Shown: one piece after another, positions 1 through 5,817 of the stretch
Position numbering within the stretch: position 1 is the stretch's first letter
Layout of the letters: the number at the start of each line of letters is the position of its first letter
Assembly: GCA_021798395.1 (NCBI GenBank)
Contig: JAJZHS010000069.1
Coordinates: 1-9,787, forward strand
Length of the DNA stretch: 9,787 nucleotides
Origin: Pseudomonadota bacterium
GTDB taxonomy: Bacteria > Pseudomonadota > Gammaproteobacteria > Burkholderiales > Burkholderiaceae_C
Direction of reading: 5' to 3'
Notes under the pieces: model-generated
The model's database searches: none
What the model was told of the DNA's origin: nothing
The model's input: only the letters and a program-made list of their open reading frames with translations
Program-made: the position numbers and the translations under genes

Positions 1-2
1 CG

Positions 3-1493
3 CCCAGGGCCGCTGCGGCCGGCGCGGCAGACGCCGTCGCCGCGGCCCCCGACGTGCAACGGCGCACGGCGCCCGAGCCCGCAGCGCGCCGGGCCGATGC
101 GGTAGGCAAGCTGTTCTTGCTCGACACCAACGTCCTGATGCACGACCCGACTTCGCTGTTCCGCTTCGAGGAACACGACGTCTACCTGCCGATGATCACC
201 CTCGAGGAACTCGACAGCCACAAGAAGGGCATGTCCGAGGTCGCGCGCAACGCGCGCCAGGCCAGCCGCGAACTCGACGCGCTGGTCGCCGACATCGACG
301 GCGGCATGGACCAGGGCATTGCGCTGGATCGCACAGGGCACGTCGAAGCCCGTGGGCGGCTGTTCTTCCAGACGCGCGCGCACAGCGCACGGCTGCCCGA
401 AGCCCTGCCGCAGGGCAAGGCCGACAACCAGATCCTGGCCGTGCTGCACGAACTGACCCGGCTGCACGCGCCGCGCCCGGTGGTGCTGGTGTCCAAGGAC
501 ATCAACATGCGCGTGAAGGCGCGTGCGCTGGGCCTGCACGCCGAGGACTACGCCAACGACAAAACGCTCGACGACGTCGACCTGCTGTATACCGGCCTGC
601 TGCCGCTGCCGGCCGATTTCTGGGAGCAGCAGGCGCAGCAGATCGAAAGCTGGCAGCAAGGCGGCCAGGCTTTCTACCGGCTGAACGGCCCGTTGGTCGC
701 GGCGATGCTGGTCAACCAGGCCGTGTACTGGGAATCGCCCAGCGCCACGCCGCTGCACGCGCGGGTACGCGAAATCCGCGCCTCGACCGCGGTGCTGCAG
801 GTGGTGCGCGACTTCACCCATCCGAAAACCAGCGTCTGGGGCGTCACCGCGCGCAACCGCGAGCAGAATTTCGCACTGAACCTGCTGCTCGACCCGGAAG
901 TCGATTTCGTCACGCTGACCGGACAGGCCGGCACCGGCAAGACCCTGCTGGCGCTCGCCGCCGGCCTGCACCAGGTCCTGGAGGAACGACGCTACAACGA
1001 GATCATCATCACCCGGGTGACGGTCCCGGTCGGCGAGGACATCGGCTACCTGCCCGGAACCGAGGAAGAGAAGATGTCGCCGTGGATGGGTGCGCTGGAC
1101 GACAACCTGGAAGTGCTGAACCAGTCCGGAGGCGCTCCGGGCTCCGGAGAATGGGGACGCGCGGCGACCCAGGAGCTGATCCGATCGAAGGTCAAGATCA
1201 AGAGCATGAGCTTCATGCGCGGCCGCACCTTCCTGAACAAGTTCGTCATCATCGACGAGGCGCAGAACCTCACCCCGAAGCAGATGAAGACCCTGGTGAC
1301 GCGAGCCGGCCCCGGAACCAAGATCATCTGCATGGGCAACCTGGCGCAGATCGACACCCCGTACCTGACCGAGGGCAGTTCCGGGCTGACCTACGTCGTC
1401 GACCGGTTCAAGGGCTGGAAGCACGCCGGCCACATCACCCTGGCGCGCGGCGAGCGCAGCCGGCTGGCGGATTACGCGACCGAGGTGATGTGA
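3..1493 (+). CDS. PIN-domain / PhoH-family ATPase (5' partial)
   Basis: This is a two-domain protein: an N-terminal PIN (PilT N-terminus) nuclease-like domain and a C-terminal PhoH P-loop ATPase. Numbering from the in-frame GTG at 54, the PIN part covers about residues 19-165, with LLDTNVLMHD (Asp24), TLEELD, Asp124 in KADNQI and Asp149 in SKDINMR as the expected acidic cluster. The PhoH part covers about 240-479, with Walker A GQAGTGKT at 290-297 and Walker B FVIIDEAQN at 397-405. The family is thought to couple NTP hydrolysis to RNA processing, but the precise role is unsettled. The frame stays open leftwards from 54 to base 3, encoding an Ala-rich stretch. Relatives carry a long low-complexity N-terminus before the PIN domain, so I infer that the true start lies outside the window. 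It converges with the small gene on the minus strand, 10 bases beyond its stop. Confidence 0.95.
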   Translation, partial: PRAAAAGAADAVAAAPDVQRRTAPEPAARRADAVGKLFLLDTNVLMHDPTSLFRFEEHDVYLPMITLEELDSHKKGMSEVARNARQASRELDALVADIDGGMDQGIALDRTGHVEARGRLFFQTRAHSARLPEALPQGKADNQILAVLHELTRLHAPRPVVLVSKDINMRVKARALGLHAEDYANDKTLDDVDLLYTGLLPLPADFWEQQAQQIESWQQGGQAFYRLNGPLVAAMLVNQAVYWESPSATPLHARVREIRASTAVLQVVRDFTHPKTSVWGVTARNREQNFALNLLLDPEVDFVTLTGQAGTGKTLLALAAGLHQVLEERRYNEIIITRVTVPVGEDIGYLPGTEEEKMSPWMGALDDNLEVLNQSGGAPGSGEWGRAATQELIRSKVKIKSMSFMRGRTFLNKFVIIDEAQNLTPKQMKTLVTRAGPGTKIICMGNLAQIDTPYLTEGSSGLTYVVDRFKGWKHAGHITLARGERSRLADYATEVM

Positions 1494-1503
1494 CGCCGCA
1501 GCA

Positions 1504-1828
1504 TCAAGTGCCGGGACTCGCCGGATAGGGCCCGACCTTCGCATTGAGGAATTCGGTGAAGATCAGCACAGCCGATTCCGGCGAGTCCGCGAAATTCATT
1601 TCGTCGAGATAATCCATCACCTATCTCGCGCTGACCTGCCGGAACCTCGGTGATGGATTTGTACACCGCCTTGCGGGGCACGAATCCAGGCGTCGGGCTG
1701 AGCCGCGGATCCTTGAGCGCCTGTTTCAGCGATGGAAGCTCTGGCGCGCGCTCGCCCATCGCCGGCGCGCAAGACATCGTGCCGAGAAGTGTGGCGCATA
1801 TAGTCATGCGAATCATCATGTTCTTCAT
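1504..1828 (-). pseudogene. Small exported protein gene of unknown function, apparently frameshifted
   Basis: The first part reads from ATG 1828 to about 1625 and encodes a basic, Met-rich N-terminus (MKNMMIRM) and a short hydrophobic core (TICATLLGTMSCAPAMG). This resembles a Sec signal peptide; the Cys gives only a poor lipobox, so a signal-peptidase I site near APA is equally possible. A Pro-rich mature part follows, up to VPAGQRE. After that the natural-looking sequence continues one frame over, from 1620: MDYLDEMNFADSP, then AVLIFTEFLNAKVG, stopping at 1504-1506. The unshifted frame instead gives an Arg-rich tail that runs into phoH. Removing one base from ATAG at 1621-1624 would fuse the halves into about 107 residues. 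AGGAG at 1835-1839 is 6 bases from ATG 1828, so I prefer that start to ATG 1831. I do not recognise the family. A true mutation, a sequencing error or recoding would all fit. Confidence 0.6.
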
Positions 1829-1834
1829 CATGCA

Positions 1835-1839
1835 CTCCT
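1835..1839 (-). promoter_or_regulatory. Ribosome binding site of the small exported-protein gene
   Basis: AGGAG on the minus strand lies 6 bases before ATG 1828 but only 3 before ATG 1831. It therefore favours the second of the two tandem ATGs. A strong site here supports this having been a translated gene. Confidence 0.6.
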
Positions 1840-2071
1840 GAAACGAATATCACGGGGTCAGGCTTCGCGTATGGCACACGAAATTCAAGAAAACAAAATT
1901 TCCAAACAGAAGCGCATGTCTAAGACACTGCACCAAAATAAGCCTCGGTGCGAGCCGAAGGTTGAGAATTAACACACATCAACAACAAGAATTGCCGGGT
2001 GGTGGTCAAATGTTGCGTTGCAGCGCGCGCGGGGTGCGCGCGCTCGACTCTCCCCGAACAAGGACAAGACG
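1840..2071. promoter_or_regulatory. AT-rich divergent intergenic region with inverted repeats
   Basis: This spacer separates the small minus-strand gene from the divergent nitroreductase gene and should hold promoters for both. Bases 1841-2000 contain 72 G or C out of 160 (45 percent), far below the flanking genes. Two inverted repeats are visible: GAAATT-N11-AATTTC (1880-1902) and GTTGA-N13-TCAAC (1961-1983), each a possible operator. A weak minus-strand promoter candidate pairs TTGTTT with CATACG at 17 bases, with TGc before the -10, but it matches only 3 of 6 consensus bases in each box. I found no convincing sigma-70 promoter for the nitroreductase gene. No open frame here looks coding. 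Confidence 0.4.
2022..2044 (+). promoter_or_regulatory. Perfect GC hairpin in the nitroreductase 5' leader
   Basis: AGCGCGCGC, a five-base GGGGT loop and GCGCGCGCT form a perfect 9-bp stem. It ends 27 bases before the ATG at 2072 and 16 bases before the Shine-Dalgarno site. No T-run follows, so it is not an intrinsic terminator. It could be an mRNA stability or translation element, or a DNA palindrome bound by a regulator. Alternating GC in a GC-rich genome also makes chance possible. Confidence 0.45.
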
Positions 2072-2704
2072 ATGGATTTGCTGCAGCTGTGCGAATGGCG
2101 CTACGCGACCAAGAAGATGGACCCGGCCAGAGCCGTGCCCGCGGAGACGGTGACCAGGATCCTCGAGGTCGCTCGCCTGGCGCCGACGTCCAGCGGACTG
2201 CAGCCGTATGAGGTGCTGCTGGTGACCGACGCGGCAACGCGCGCGAAAATCCGCGCGGCGGCGAACGACCAGGCGCAGATCACCGACGGCTCGCACCTGC
2301 TGGTGTTCGCGGCCTGGGACAACTACACCGCGGAGCGCATCAACCAGGCTTTCGACCGCACCAACGCCGACCGCGGGGTGACCATCCCGGGCTGGGAAGA
2401 TTACCGGCAGCGACTGCTGTCGGCGTACACCGCGCGCAGCGCGCAGCAGAACTACGAGCACGCCGCGCGCCAGGCGTACATCGGCCTGGCCTTCGCGCTG
2501 CTGGCCGCGGCCAACGAGGGCGTCGACAGCACACCGATGGAAGGCTTCGATCCGGCAGCGGTCGACGCCATCCTCGGCTTGCACGCCCTCGGCCTGCGCA
2601 GCGTCCTGCTGCTGCCTCTGGGCTACCGCGACGCGGCCAATGACTGGCTGGTCAAGCTCAACAAATCCCGCCGCCCGCTGGACGAGTTCGTGAAGACGGT
2701 CTGA
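2072..2704 (+). CDS. NfsB-like nitroreductase family oxidoreductase
   Basis: This is a 210-residue flavin-dependent NAD(P)H oxidoreductase of the nitroreductase fold, close to the roughly 217 residues of E. coli NfsB. Such enzymes are FMN-binding homodimers in the cytoplasm that reduce nitroaromatics, quinones or related electrophiles by two-electron steps; the natural substrate here is unknown. Visible family landmarks are the N-terminal FMN-phosphate motif RYATKKMD (10-17), APTSSGLQPY (37-46), PMEGFDP (155-161), and LGLRSVLLLPLGYRD near 173-187, followed by KSRRPLDEFV at the C-terminus. I chose ATG 2072 because AGGA at 2061-2064 lies 7 bases upstream and because the protein then begins like NfsB (MDLLQLCEWR). 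An in-frame TTG at 2018 would add residues unlike the family. It converges with dnaB across a 63-base GC-rich gap with no clear terminator. Confidence 0.93.
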   Translation: MDLLQLCEWRYATKKMDPARAVPAETVTRILEVARLAPTSSGLQPYEVLLVTDAATRAKIRAAANDQAQITDGSHLLVFAAWDNYTAERINQAFDRTNADRGVTIPGWEDYRQRLLSAYTARSAQQNYEHAARQAYIGLAFALLAAANEGVDSTPMEGFDPAAVDAILGLHALGLRSVLLLPLGYRDAANDWLVKLNKSRRPLDEFVKTV

Positions 2705-2767
2705 TCGTCGCGGCCGGGTTCCCTCCTCGGACGCCGGCGCGTCGCGTCGGCGCGCAAGGGCCAGAAA

Positions 2768-4135
2768 CTAGAACTCGCGCGCGAGGTTCTCGAACCTCGT
2801 GAGCTGGCGCAGGAAGGCCAGGTTGATGGTGCCGATCGGGCCATTGCGCTGCTTGGCGATGATGATTTCGGCGACCCCGGCGTCCTTGGTGTCCTTGTTG
2901 TAGACCTCGTCGCGGTAGATGAACAGGATCACGTCGGCGTCCTGCTCGATGGCGCCCGACTCGCGCAGATCGCTCATCACCGGGCGACGGTCGGTGCGCT
3001 TTTCCAGGTCGCGGTTGAGCTGCGACAACGCGATCACCGGACACTGCAGTTCCTTGGCCAGCGCCTTCAGCGAGCGCGAGATCTCGGAAATCTCGGTCGC
3101 GCGGTTCTCGCCGTCGCGCGCCGAACTCATCAGCTGGAGGTAGTCGAGCACGATCAGGCCGAGCTTGCCGCACTGCCGCGCCAGCCGGCGGGAACGCGCG
3201 CGCACTTCGAGCGGGTTCAGCGCAGGCGTTTCGTCGATGTGGATCTGCACGTCGTCCATGCGCTCGATGGTCTCGGGCAGCCGGGTCCACTCTTCGTCGG
3301 TCAGCTGGCCGGTGCGCAGATGCCCCTGGTCGATGCGGCCGAGCGAGCCGACGATGCGCAGCACCAGCTGCGAGGCGCCCATCTCCATTGAGAACACGGC
3401 GACCGGCAACTGCTCGTTGACGGCGACGTGCTCGGCGATGTTGATCGCAAACGAGGTCTTGCCCATCGAAGGGCGCCCGGCGATGATGATCAGGTCGCCA
3501 GGCTGCATGCCGGCGGTCATGCGGTCGAGGTCGGCGAATCCGGTGGCCACGCCGGTGATTTCCGAACCACCGTGCTCGGACAGCTCCTGCACCCGATCGA
3601 GCAGTTCGCCGAGCAGCTGCTTCATCGGCTGGAAGCCGGCGCGCCCGCGCGCGCCGTCCTCCGCGATGGCGAAAATGCGCGATTCCGCTTCGTCGAGGAT
3701 CTGCTGCACCGCGCGACCCTGCGGGTTCAGCGCGCTTTGCGCGATCTCGTCGCTGACCGTGACCAGATAGCGCAGGACGGCGCGTTCGCGAACGATCTCG
3801 GCGTAACGCCGAACATTGGCCGCCGACGGCACGCTCTGCGCCAGCGCATTCAGGTACTGCAACCCGCCGCAGGCCTCGGCCTGGCCGTGCAACTGCAAGG
3901 CCTCGAGCACGGTGACCACGTCGGCCGGCTTGGACGACTGGATCAGGCCGGAGATCGCCTCGTAGATCAGCCGATGCTCGTGCCGATAGAAAAACCCCGG
4001 CTGCACGATGTCGGCGACGCGGTCGAACGCCTCATTGTCGAGCAACAGCCCGCCGAGCACCGATTGCTCGGCTTGCGCCGAATGCGGCGGCGTGCGCAAT
4101 CCGTCAAGCGCGGAATCTTCGATCAGTGCAGACAT
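2768..4135 (-). CDS. dnaB: Replicative DNA helicase DnaB
   Basis: This 455-residue protein is the hexameric 5'-3' replicative helicase that unwinds DNA at the fork and recruits primase. The N-terminal DnaB domain begins at PPHSAQAEQSVLGGLL (about 16-31) and runs to about residue 120. The C-terminal RecA-like ATPase has Walker A GRPSMGKT at 220-227 (Lys226), Walker B LIVLDYLQLM around Asp331, and the late motif QLNRDLEKRTDRRPVMSDLR. It ends in RFENLAREF as in many relatives. There is no intein. The start is ATG 4135; an in-frame GTG at 4162 would add nine residues, and neither has a strong Shine-Dalgarno site. A terminator separates it from rplI, so it probably has its own promoter. A TTGACG box (4203-4208, minus) lies upstream, but no good -10 sits at the right distance. 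Confidence 0.97.
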   Translation of the reverse strand: MSALIEDSALDGLRTPPHSAQAEQSVLGGLLLDNEAFDRVADIVQPGFFYRHEHRLIYEAISGLIQSSKPADVVTVLEALQLHGQAEACGGLQYLNALAQSVPSAANVRRYAEIVRERAVLRYLVTVSDEIAQSALNPQGRAVQQILDEAESRIFAIAEDGARGRAGFQPMKQLLGELLDRVQELSEHGGSEITGVATGFADLDRMTAGMQPGDLIIIAGRPSMGKTSFAINIAEHVAVNEQLPVAVFSMEMGASQLVLRIVGSLGRIDQGHLRTGQLTDEEWTRLPETIERMDDVQIHIDETPALNPLEVRARSRRLARQCGKLGLIVLDYLQLMSSARDGENRATEISEISRSLKALAKELQCPVIALSQLNRDLEKRTDRRPVMSDLRESGAIEQDADVILFIYRDEVYNKDTKDAGVAEIIIAKQRNGPIGTINLAFLRQLTRFENLAREF

Positions 4136-4230
4136 GGGCACGACTTTAGCAGTCCGCCGCACCGCACGGCACCGGGCCAGAGCGAAGCGGCGTGGAATCC
4201 ATCGTCAACGCGCCGTGCGCGCCAAGCGGA

Positions 4231-4267
4231 CAAGAAAAAGCCCCGCCGACCGCTGTCGCACGGGGCT
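4231..4267 (-). terminator. Intrinsic terminator after rplI
   Basis: On the minus strand AGCCCCG (4267-4261) pairs perfectly with CGGGGCT (4245-4239). An inner CGAC/GTCG stem (4258-4255 with 4250-4247) closes a CGCT loop. The T-rich run TTTTTCTTG follows directly. It lies 36 bases after the rplI stop and so ends the rpsF-priB-rpsR-rplI transcript before dnaB. Confidence 0.87.
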
Positions 4268-4302
4268 CGCCCGGCGCCGGGGACGCCCGGCGGCGCAGGC
4301 CG

Positions 4303-4755
4303 TCAGATGTGCTCGCCGAGCACCGACACGGTGATCGCGACCGTCACGTCGCTCATCAGCGCGACCTCGACGCTGTGGTCGCCGACCGTCTTCAACGGCC
4401 CCTGCGGCAGGCGGACCGCAGCCTTGGACACGATGAAACCCGCCTTGCCCAGCGCTTCGGCGATGTCGTGGTTGGTGACCGAGCCGAACAGTCGGCCGTC
4501 AACGCCGGCCTTCTGCACCAGTTGCACGGTCAGGCCTTCCATCTTCTGCGCCTGCGTCTGCGCCTCGGCGAGCTTGGCCGCGGCCGCGGCCTCGATTTCG
4601 GCGCGCCGCGCCTCGAACTCGCGCAGCGCCGCCGCGGTGGCCGTACGCGCCTTGCGCTGCGGGATCAGGAAATTGCGGCCATAGCCGTCACGGACTTTGA
4701 CAACGTCGCCGAGATTGCCAAGGTTGACAACTTTCTCAAGCAGAATGACTTGCAT
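4303..4755 (-). CDS. rplI: 50S ribosomal protein L9
   Basis: This is the 150-residue large-subunit protein L9, which binds 23S rRNA near the base of the L1 stalk and influences frame maintenance. The N-terminal globular domain is textbook: MQVILLEKVVNLGNLGDVV, then VRDGYGRNFLIPQ, with the conserved GYGRNFLIP loop. It is joined by an Ala/Glu-rich helix (about 42-75) to the C-terminal domain containing DGRLFGSVTNHDIAEAL (about 86-102). Length matches the usual 148-150 residues. AGGA at 4764-4767 is 8 bases before the ATG. The frame stays open upstream through rpsR and priB, but that extension is a shadow: the conserved protein starts at MQVILL. It is the last gene of its operon. Confidence 0.98.
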   Translation of the reverse strand: MQVILLEKVVNLGNLGDVVKVRDGYGRNFLIPQRKARTATAAALREFEARRAEIEAAAAAKLAEAQTQAQKMEGLTVQLVQKAGVDGRLFGSVTNHDIAEALGKAGFIVSKAAVRLPQGPLKTVGDHSVEVALMSDVTVAITVSVLGEHI

Positions 4756-4772
4756 GGGGACGGTCCTTTGGC

Positions 4773-5048
4773 TTAGCTCTTGTGCTGGTCGGAGAACGGC
4801 AGCAACGCGAGGAAGCGCGCGCGCTTGATCGCGGTGTTGAGCTGACGCTGGTAGATCGCGCGCGTGCCGGTCAGGCGCGCCGGGATGATCTTGGCGTTCT
4901 CGGCCAGGAATTCGCGCAGGGTGTCGATGTCCTTGTAGTCGATGTGCACGACGCCCGCGACCGTGAAGCGGCAGAAGCGCTTGCGCTTGAACAGCGAAGA
5001 CTGCTGGTTGCGCCTGGGTTTGCGATCGGTTTTCTTGGTGAATGCCAT
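4773..5048 (-). CDS. rpsR: 30S ribosomal protein S18
   Basis: This 91-residue basic protein is S18, which binds 16S rRNA in the platform of the small subunit as a heterodimer with S6. It begins with a Lys/Arg-rich tail (FTKKTDRKPRRNQQ) followed by the conserved core RFCRF, IDYKDIDTLREFL (37-49), KIIPARLTGT and YQRQLNTAIKRARFLALLPF. Start ATG 5048 is immediately next to the priB stop codon (5049-5051), and its GAGGAG site (5055-5060, 6 bases away) lies inside the end of priB, consistent with translational coupling. rplI follows 17 bases downstream. Confidence 0.98.
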   Translation of the reverse strand: MAFTKKTDRKPRRNQQSSLFKRKRFCRFTVAGVVHIDYKDIDTLREFLAENAKIIPARLTGTRAIYQRQLNTAIKRARFLALLPFSDQHKS

Positions 5049-5348
5049 TCAAGGCTCCTCAATCCATTCGGTGATGTTCAATTTGAGACTGCGCGCGCCA
5101 CGCCGCGTCGGCATCAGGAAACCCGCCAGCCGCAGCGTCTGTCCGGGCCCGACCTGCTGCAGTCGCCGCGCCAGTTCGGCGAAGGCCACCGCCTGCAGTT
5201 CCAGCTCGACGCGTTGCCGCCGCCCCGCCACGTCCTGCTCCGACTGGTGCTCGAGGCGCAGATCCAGCGCTTCGACCCCGGCCGGCGTGTAGCGCAGCGA
5301 ACCGCGTTCACGCAGCGTCGCGCACAGCTCGATGCGGTTGCTGTTCAG
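5049..5348 (-). CDS. priB: Primosomal replication protein PriB, probable CTG start
   Basis: This is a 99-residue single-domain OB-fold protein. PriB is a dimeric ssDNA-binding protein that joins PriA at stalled forks and helps reload DnaB. The sequence shows the beta-type pattern: NRIELCATLRERGSLRYTPAG near the N-terminus, LDLRLEHQS (28-36), VELELQAVAF, and GQTLRLAGFLMP before a C-terminal strand LKLNITEW. It occupies the usual place between rpsF and rpsR. No ATG, GTG or TTG is available in frame near the homologous start; the first fitting codon is CTG 5348-5346, which overlaps the rpsF stop as CTGA. GGAG lies 8 bases upstream. The next upstream start in this frame (5531) would overlap rpsF by over 180 bases and adds residues unlike PriB. 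The identity is firm; the exact start is inferred. Confidence 0.88.
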   Translation of the reverse strand: MNSNRIELCATLRERGSLRYTPAGVEALDLRLEHQSEQDVAGRRQRVELELQAVAFAELARRLQQVGPGQTLRLAGFLMPTRRGARSLKLNITEWIEEP

Positions 5349-5710
5349 GCAGCCTGCTCCGTCTGCGCGGCCTTGCGCGCTTCCTCGCGCTCGACCGAGC
5401 GCATCATGACCGACGGCTGGGTCTCGGCCTTGTCCATCTTGACGATCAGGTGGCGCAGCACCGCGTCGCTGAACTTGAAGCTGTGCTCGAGCTCCTGCAC
5501 CACATCCTGCCCGGCCTCGATGTTCAGGCACATGTAGTGCGCCTTGGCCAGCTTCTGGATCTGGTAGGCCATCTGGCGACGGCCCCAGTCCTCGAACCGG
5601 TGCACGACACCGCCCTTGGCGGTGACCATGCCCTTGTAGCGCTCGACCATGGCCGGGACCTGCTCGCTCTGGTCCGGATGGATGATCAACACGATTTCAT
5701 AATGACGCAT
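5345..5710 (-). CDS. rpsF: 30S ribosomal protein S6
   Basis: This 121-residue protein is S6, which pairs with S18 on the platform of the small subunit. It has the typical start MRHYEIVLIIHPDQSEQVP, the VHRFEDWGRRQMAYQIQK segment (about 37-54), and AHYMCLNIEA followed by LRHLIVKMD. The C-terminal tail is short and charged (EREEARKAAQTEQAA). AAGGAG at 5716-5721 is 5 bases from the ATG. It is the first gene of the rpsF-priB-rpsR-rplI operon, and its stop overlaps the priB start by four bases. A structured leader lies just upstream (5741-5772). Confidence 0.98.
   Translation of the reverse strand: MRHYEIVLIIHPDQSEQVPAMVERYKGMVTAKGGVVHRFEDWGRRQMAYQIQKLAKAHYMCLNIEAGQDVVQELEHSFKFSDAVLRHLIVKMDKAETQPSVMMRSVEREEARKAAQTEQAA
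5357..5360 (-). promoter_or_regulatory. Ribosome binding site supporting the priB CTG start
   Basis: GGAG on the minus strand, inside the last codons of rpsF, lies 8 bases before CTG 5348. This spacing is normal for initiation at the CTG and argues for coupling to translation of rpsF. Confidence 0.55.
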
Positions 5711-5740
5711 GGGGACTCCTTGTCGTTCCCGAACCGCGGG

Positions 5741-5772
5741 CCCGGGCTTCTTTGCGGATGAAGCCGCCCGGG
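5741..5772 (-). promoter_or_regulatory. Hairpin in the rpsF leader, candidate S6:S18 autoregulatory element
   Basis: On the minus strand CCCGGG (5772-5767), a three-base CGG bulge, CTTC (5763-5760), a nine-base loop, GAAG (5750-5747) and CCCGGG (5746-5741) form a bulged 10-bp stem ending 30 bases before the rpsF ATG. An alternative inner pairing, GCGG with CCGC (5767-5764 with 5757-5754), competes with it. Many bacteria have an mRNA motif here that is bound by the S6:S18 dimer. I infer that role from position and bulged shape; I could not match the published consensus. Confidence 0.4.
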
Positions 5773-5806
5773 GCGTCGATCCCGGTGCGGCAAAGAAAAA
5801 CGCTCA

Positions 5807-5812
5807 AGTATA
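5807..5812 (-). promoter_or_regulatory. Possible -10 box for the rpsF operon
   Basis: TATACT lies on the minus strand just after the ppsA stop codon, about 95 bases before the rpsF start, and matches five of six -10 consensus bases. No good -35 hexamer stands 16-18 bases upstream, so this is only a candidate. No stem precedes the later TTTTTC tract, so a ppsA terminator is not evident. Confidence 0.3.
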
Positions 5813-5817
5813 GTCGA

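Noticed and set aside
1472..1624. The unshifted 3' tail of the small minus-strand gene.
   Set aside because: It is Arg-rich and unlike the first half in character, and it overlaps phoH, whereas the neighbouring frame reads like a natural protein ending before phoH.
2705..2767. A possible bidirectional terminator between the convergent nitroreductase and dnaB genes.
   Set aside because: The GC-rich segment has imperfect direct repeats (CGGCGCG) but no clean stem followed by a T-run on either strand.
4203..4208. TTGACG as a -35 box for dnaB.
   Set aside because: Although it matches five of six consensus bases, the hexamers 16-18 bases downstream (for example TCGCTC) do not resemble a -10 box.
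3428..4684. A 418-codon plus-strand frame across the dnaB 5' half, the terminator and rplI.
   Set aside because: It is antisense to two firmly identified genes and runs through an intrinsic terminator; it has no recognisable domain.
4303..5052. A 249-residue version of L9 starting near the end of priB.
   Set aside because: The conserved L9 sequence starts at ATG 4755 with its own ribosome site. The upstream part is rpsR read out of frame.
5791..5800. The TTTTTCTTTG tract after ppsA as an intrinsic terminator.
   Set aside because: No stable stem directly precedes it on the minus strand.
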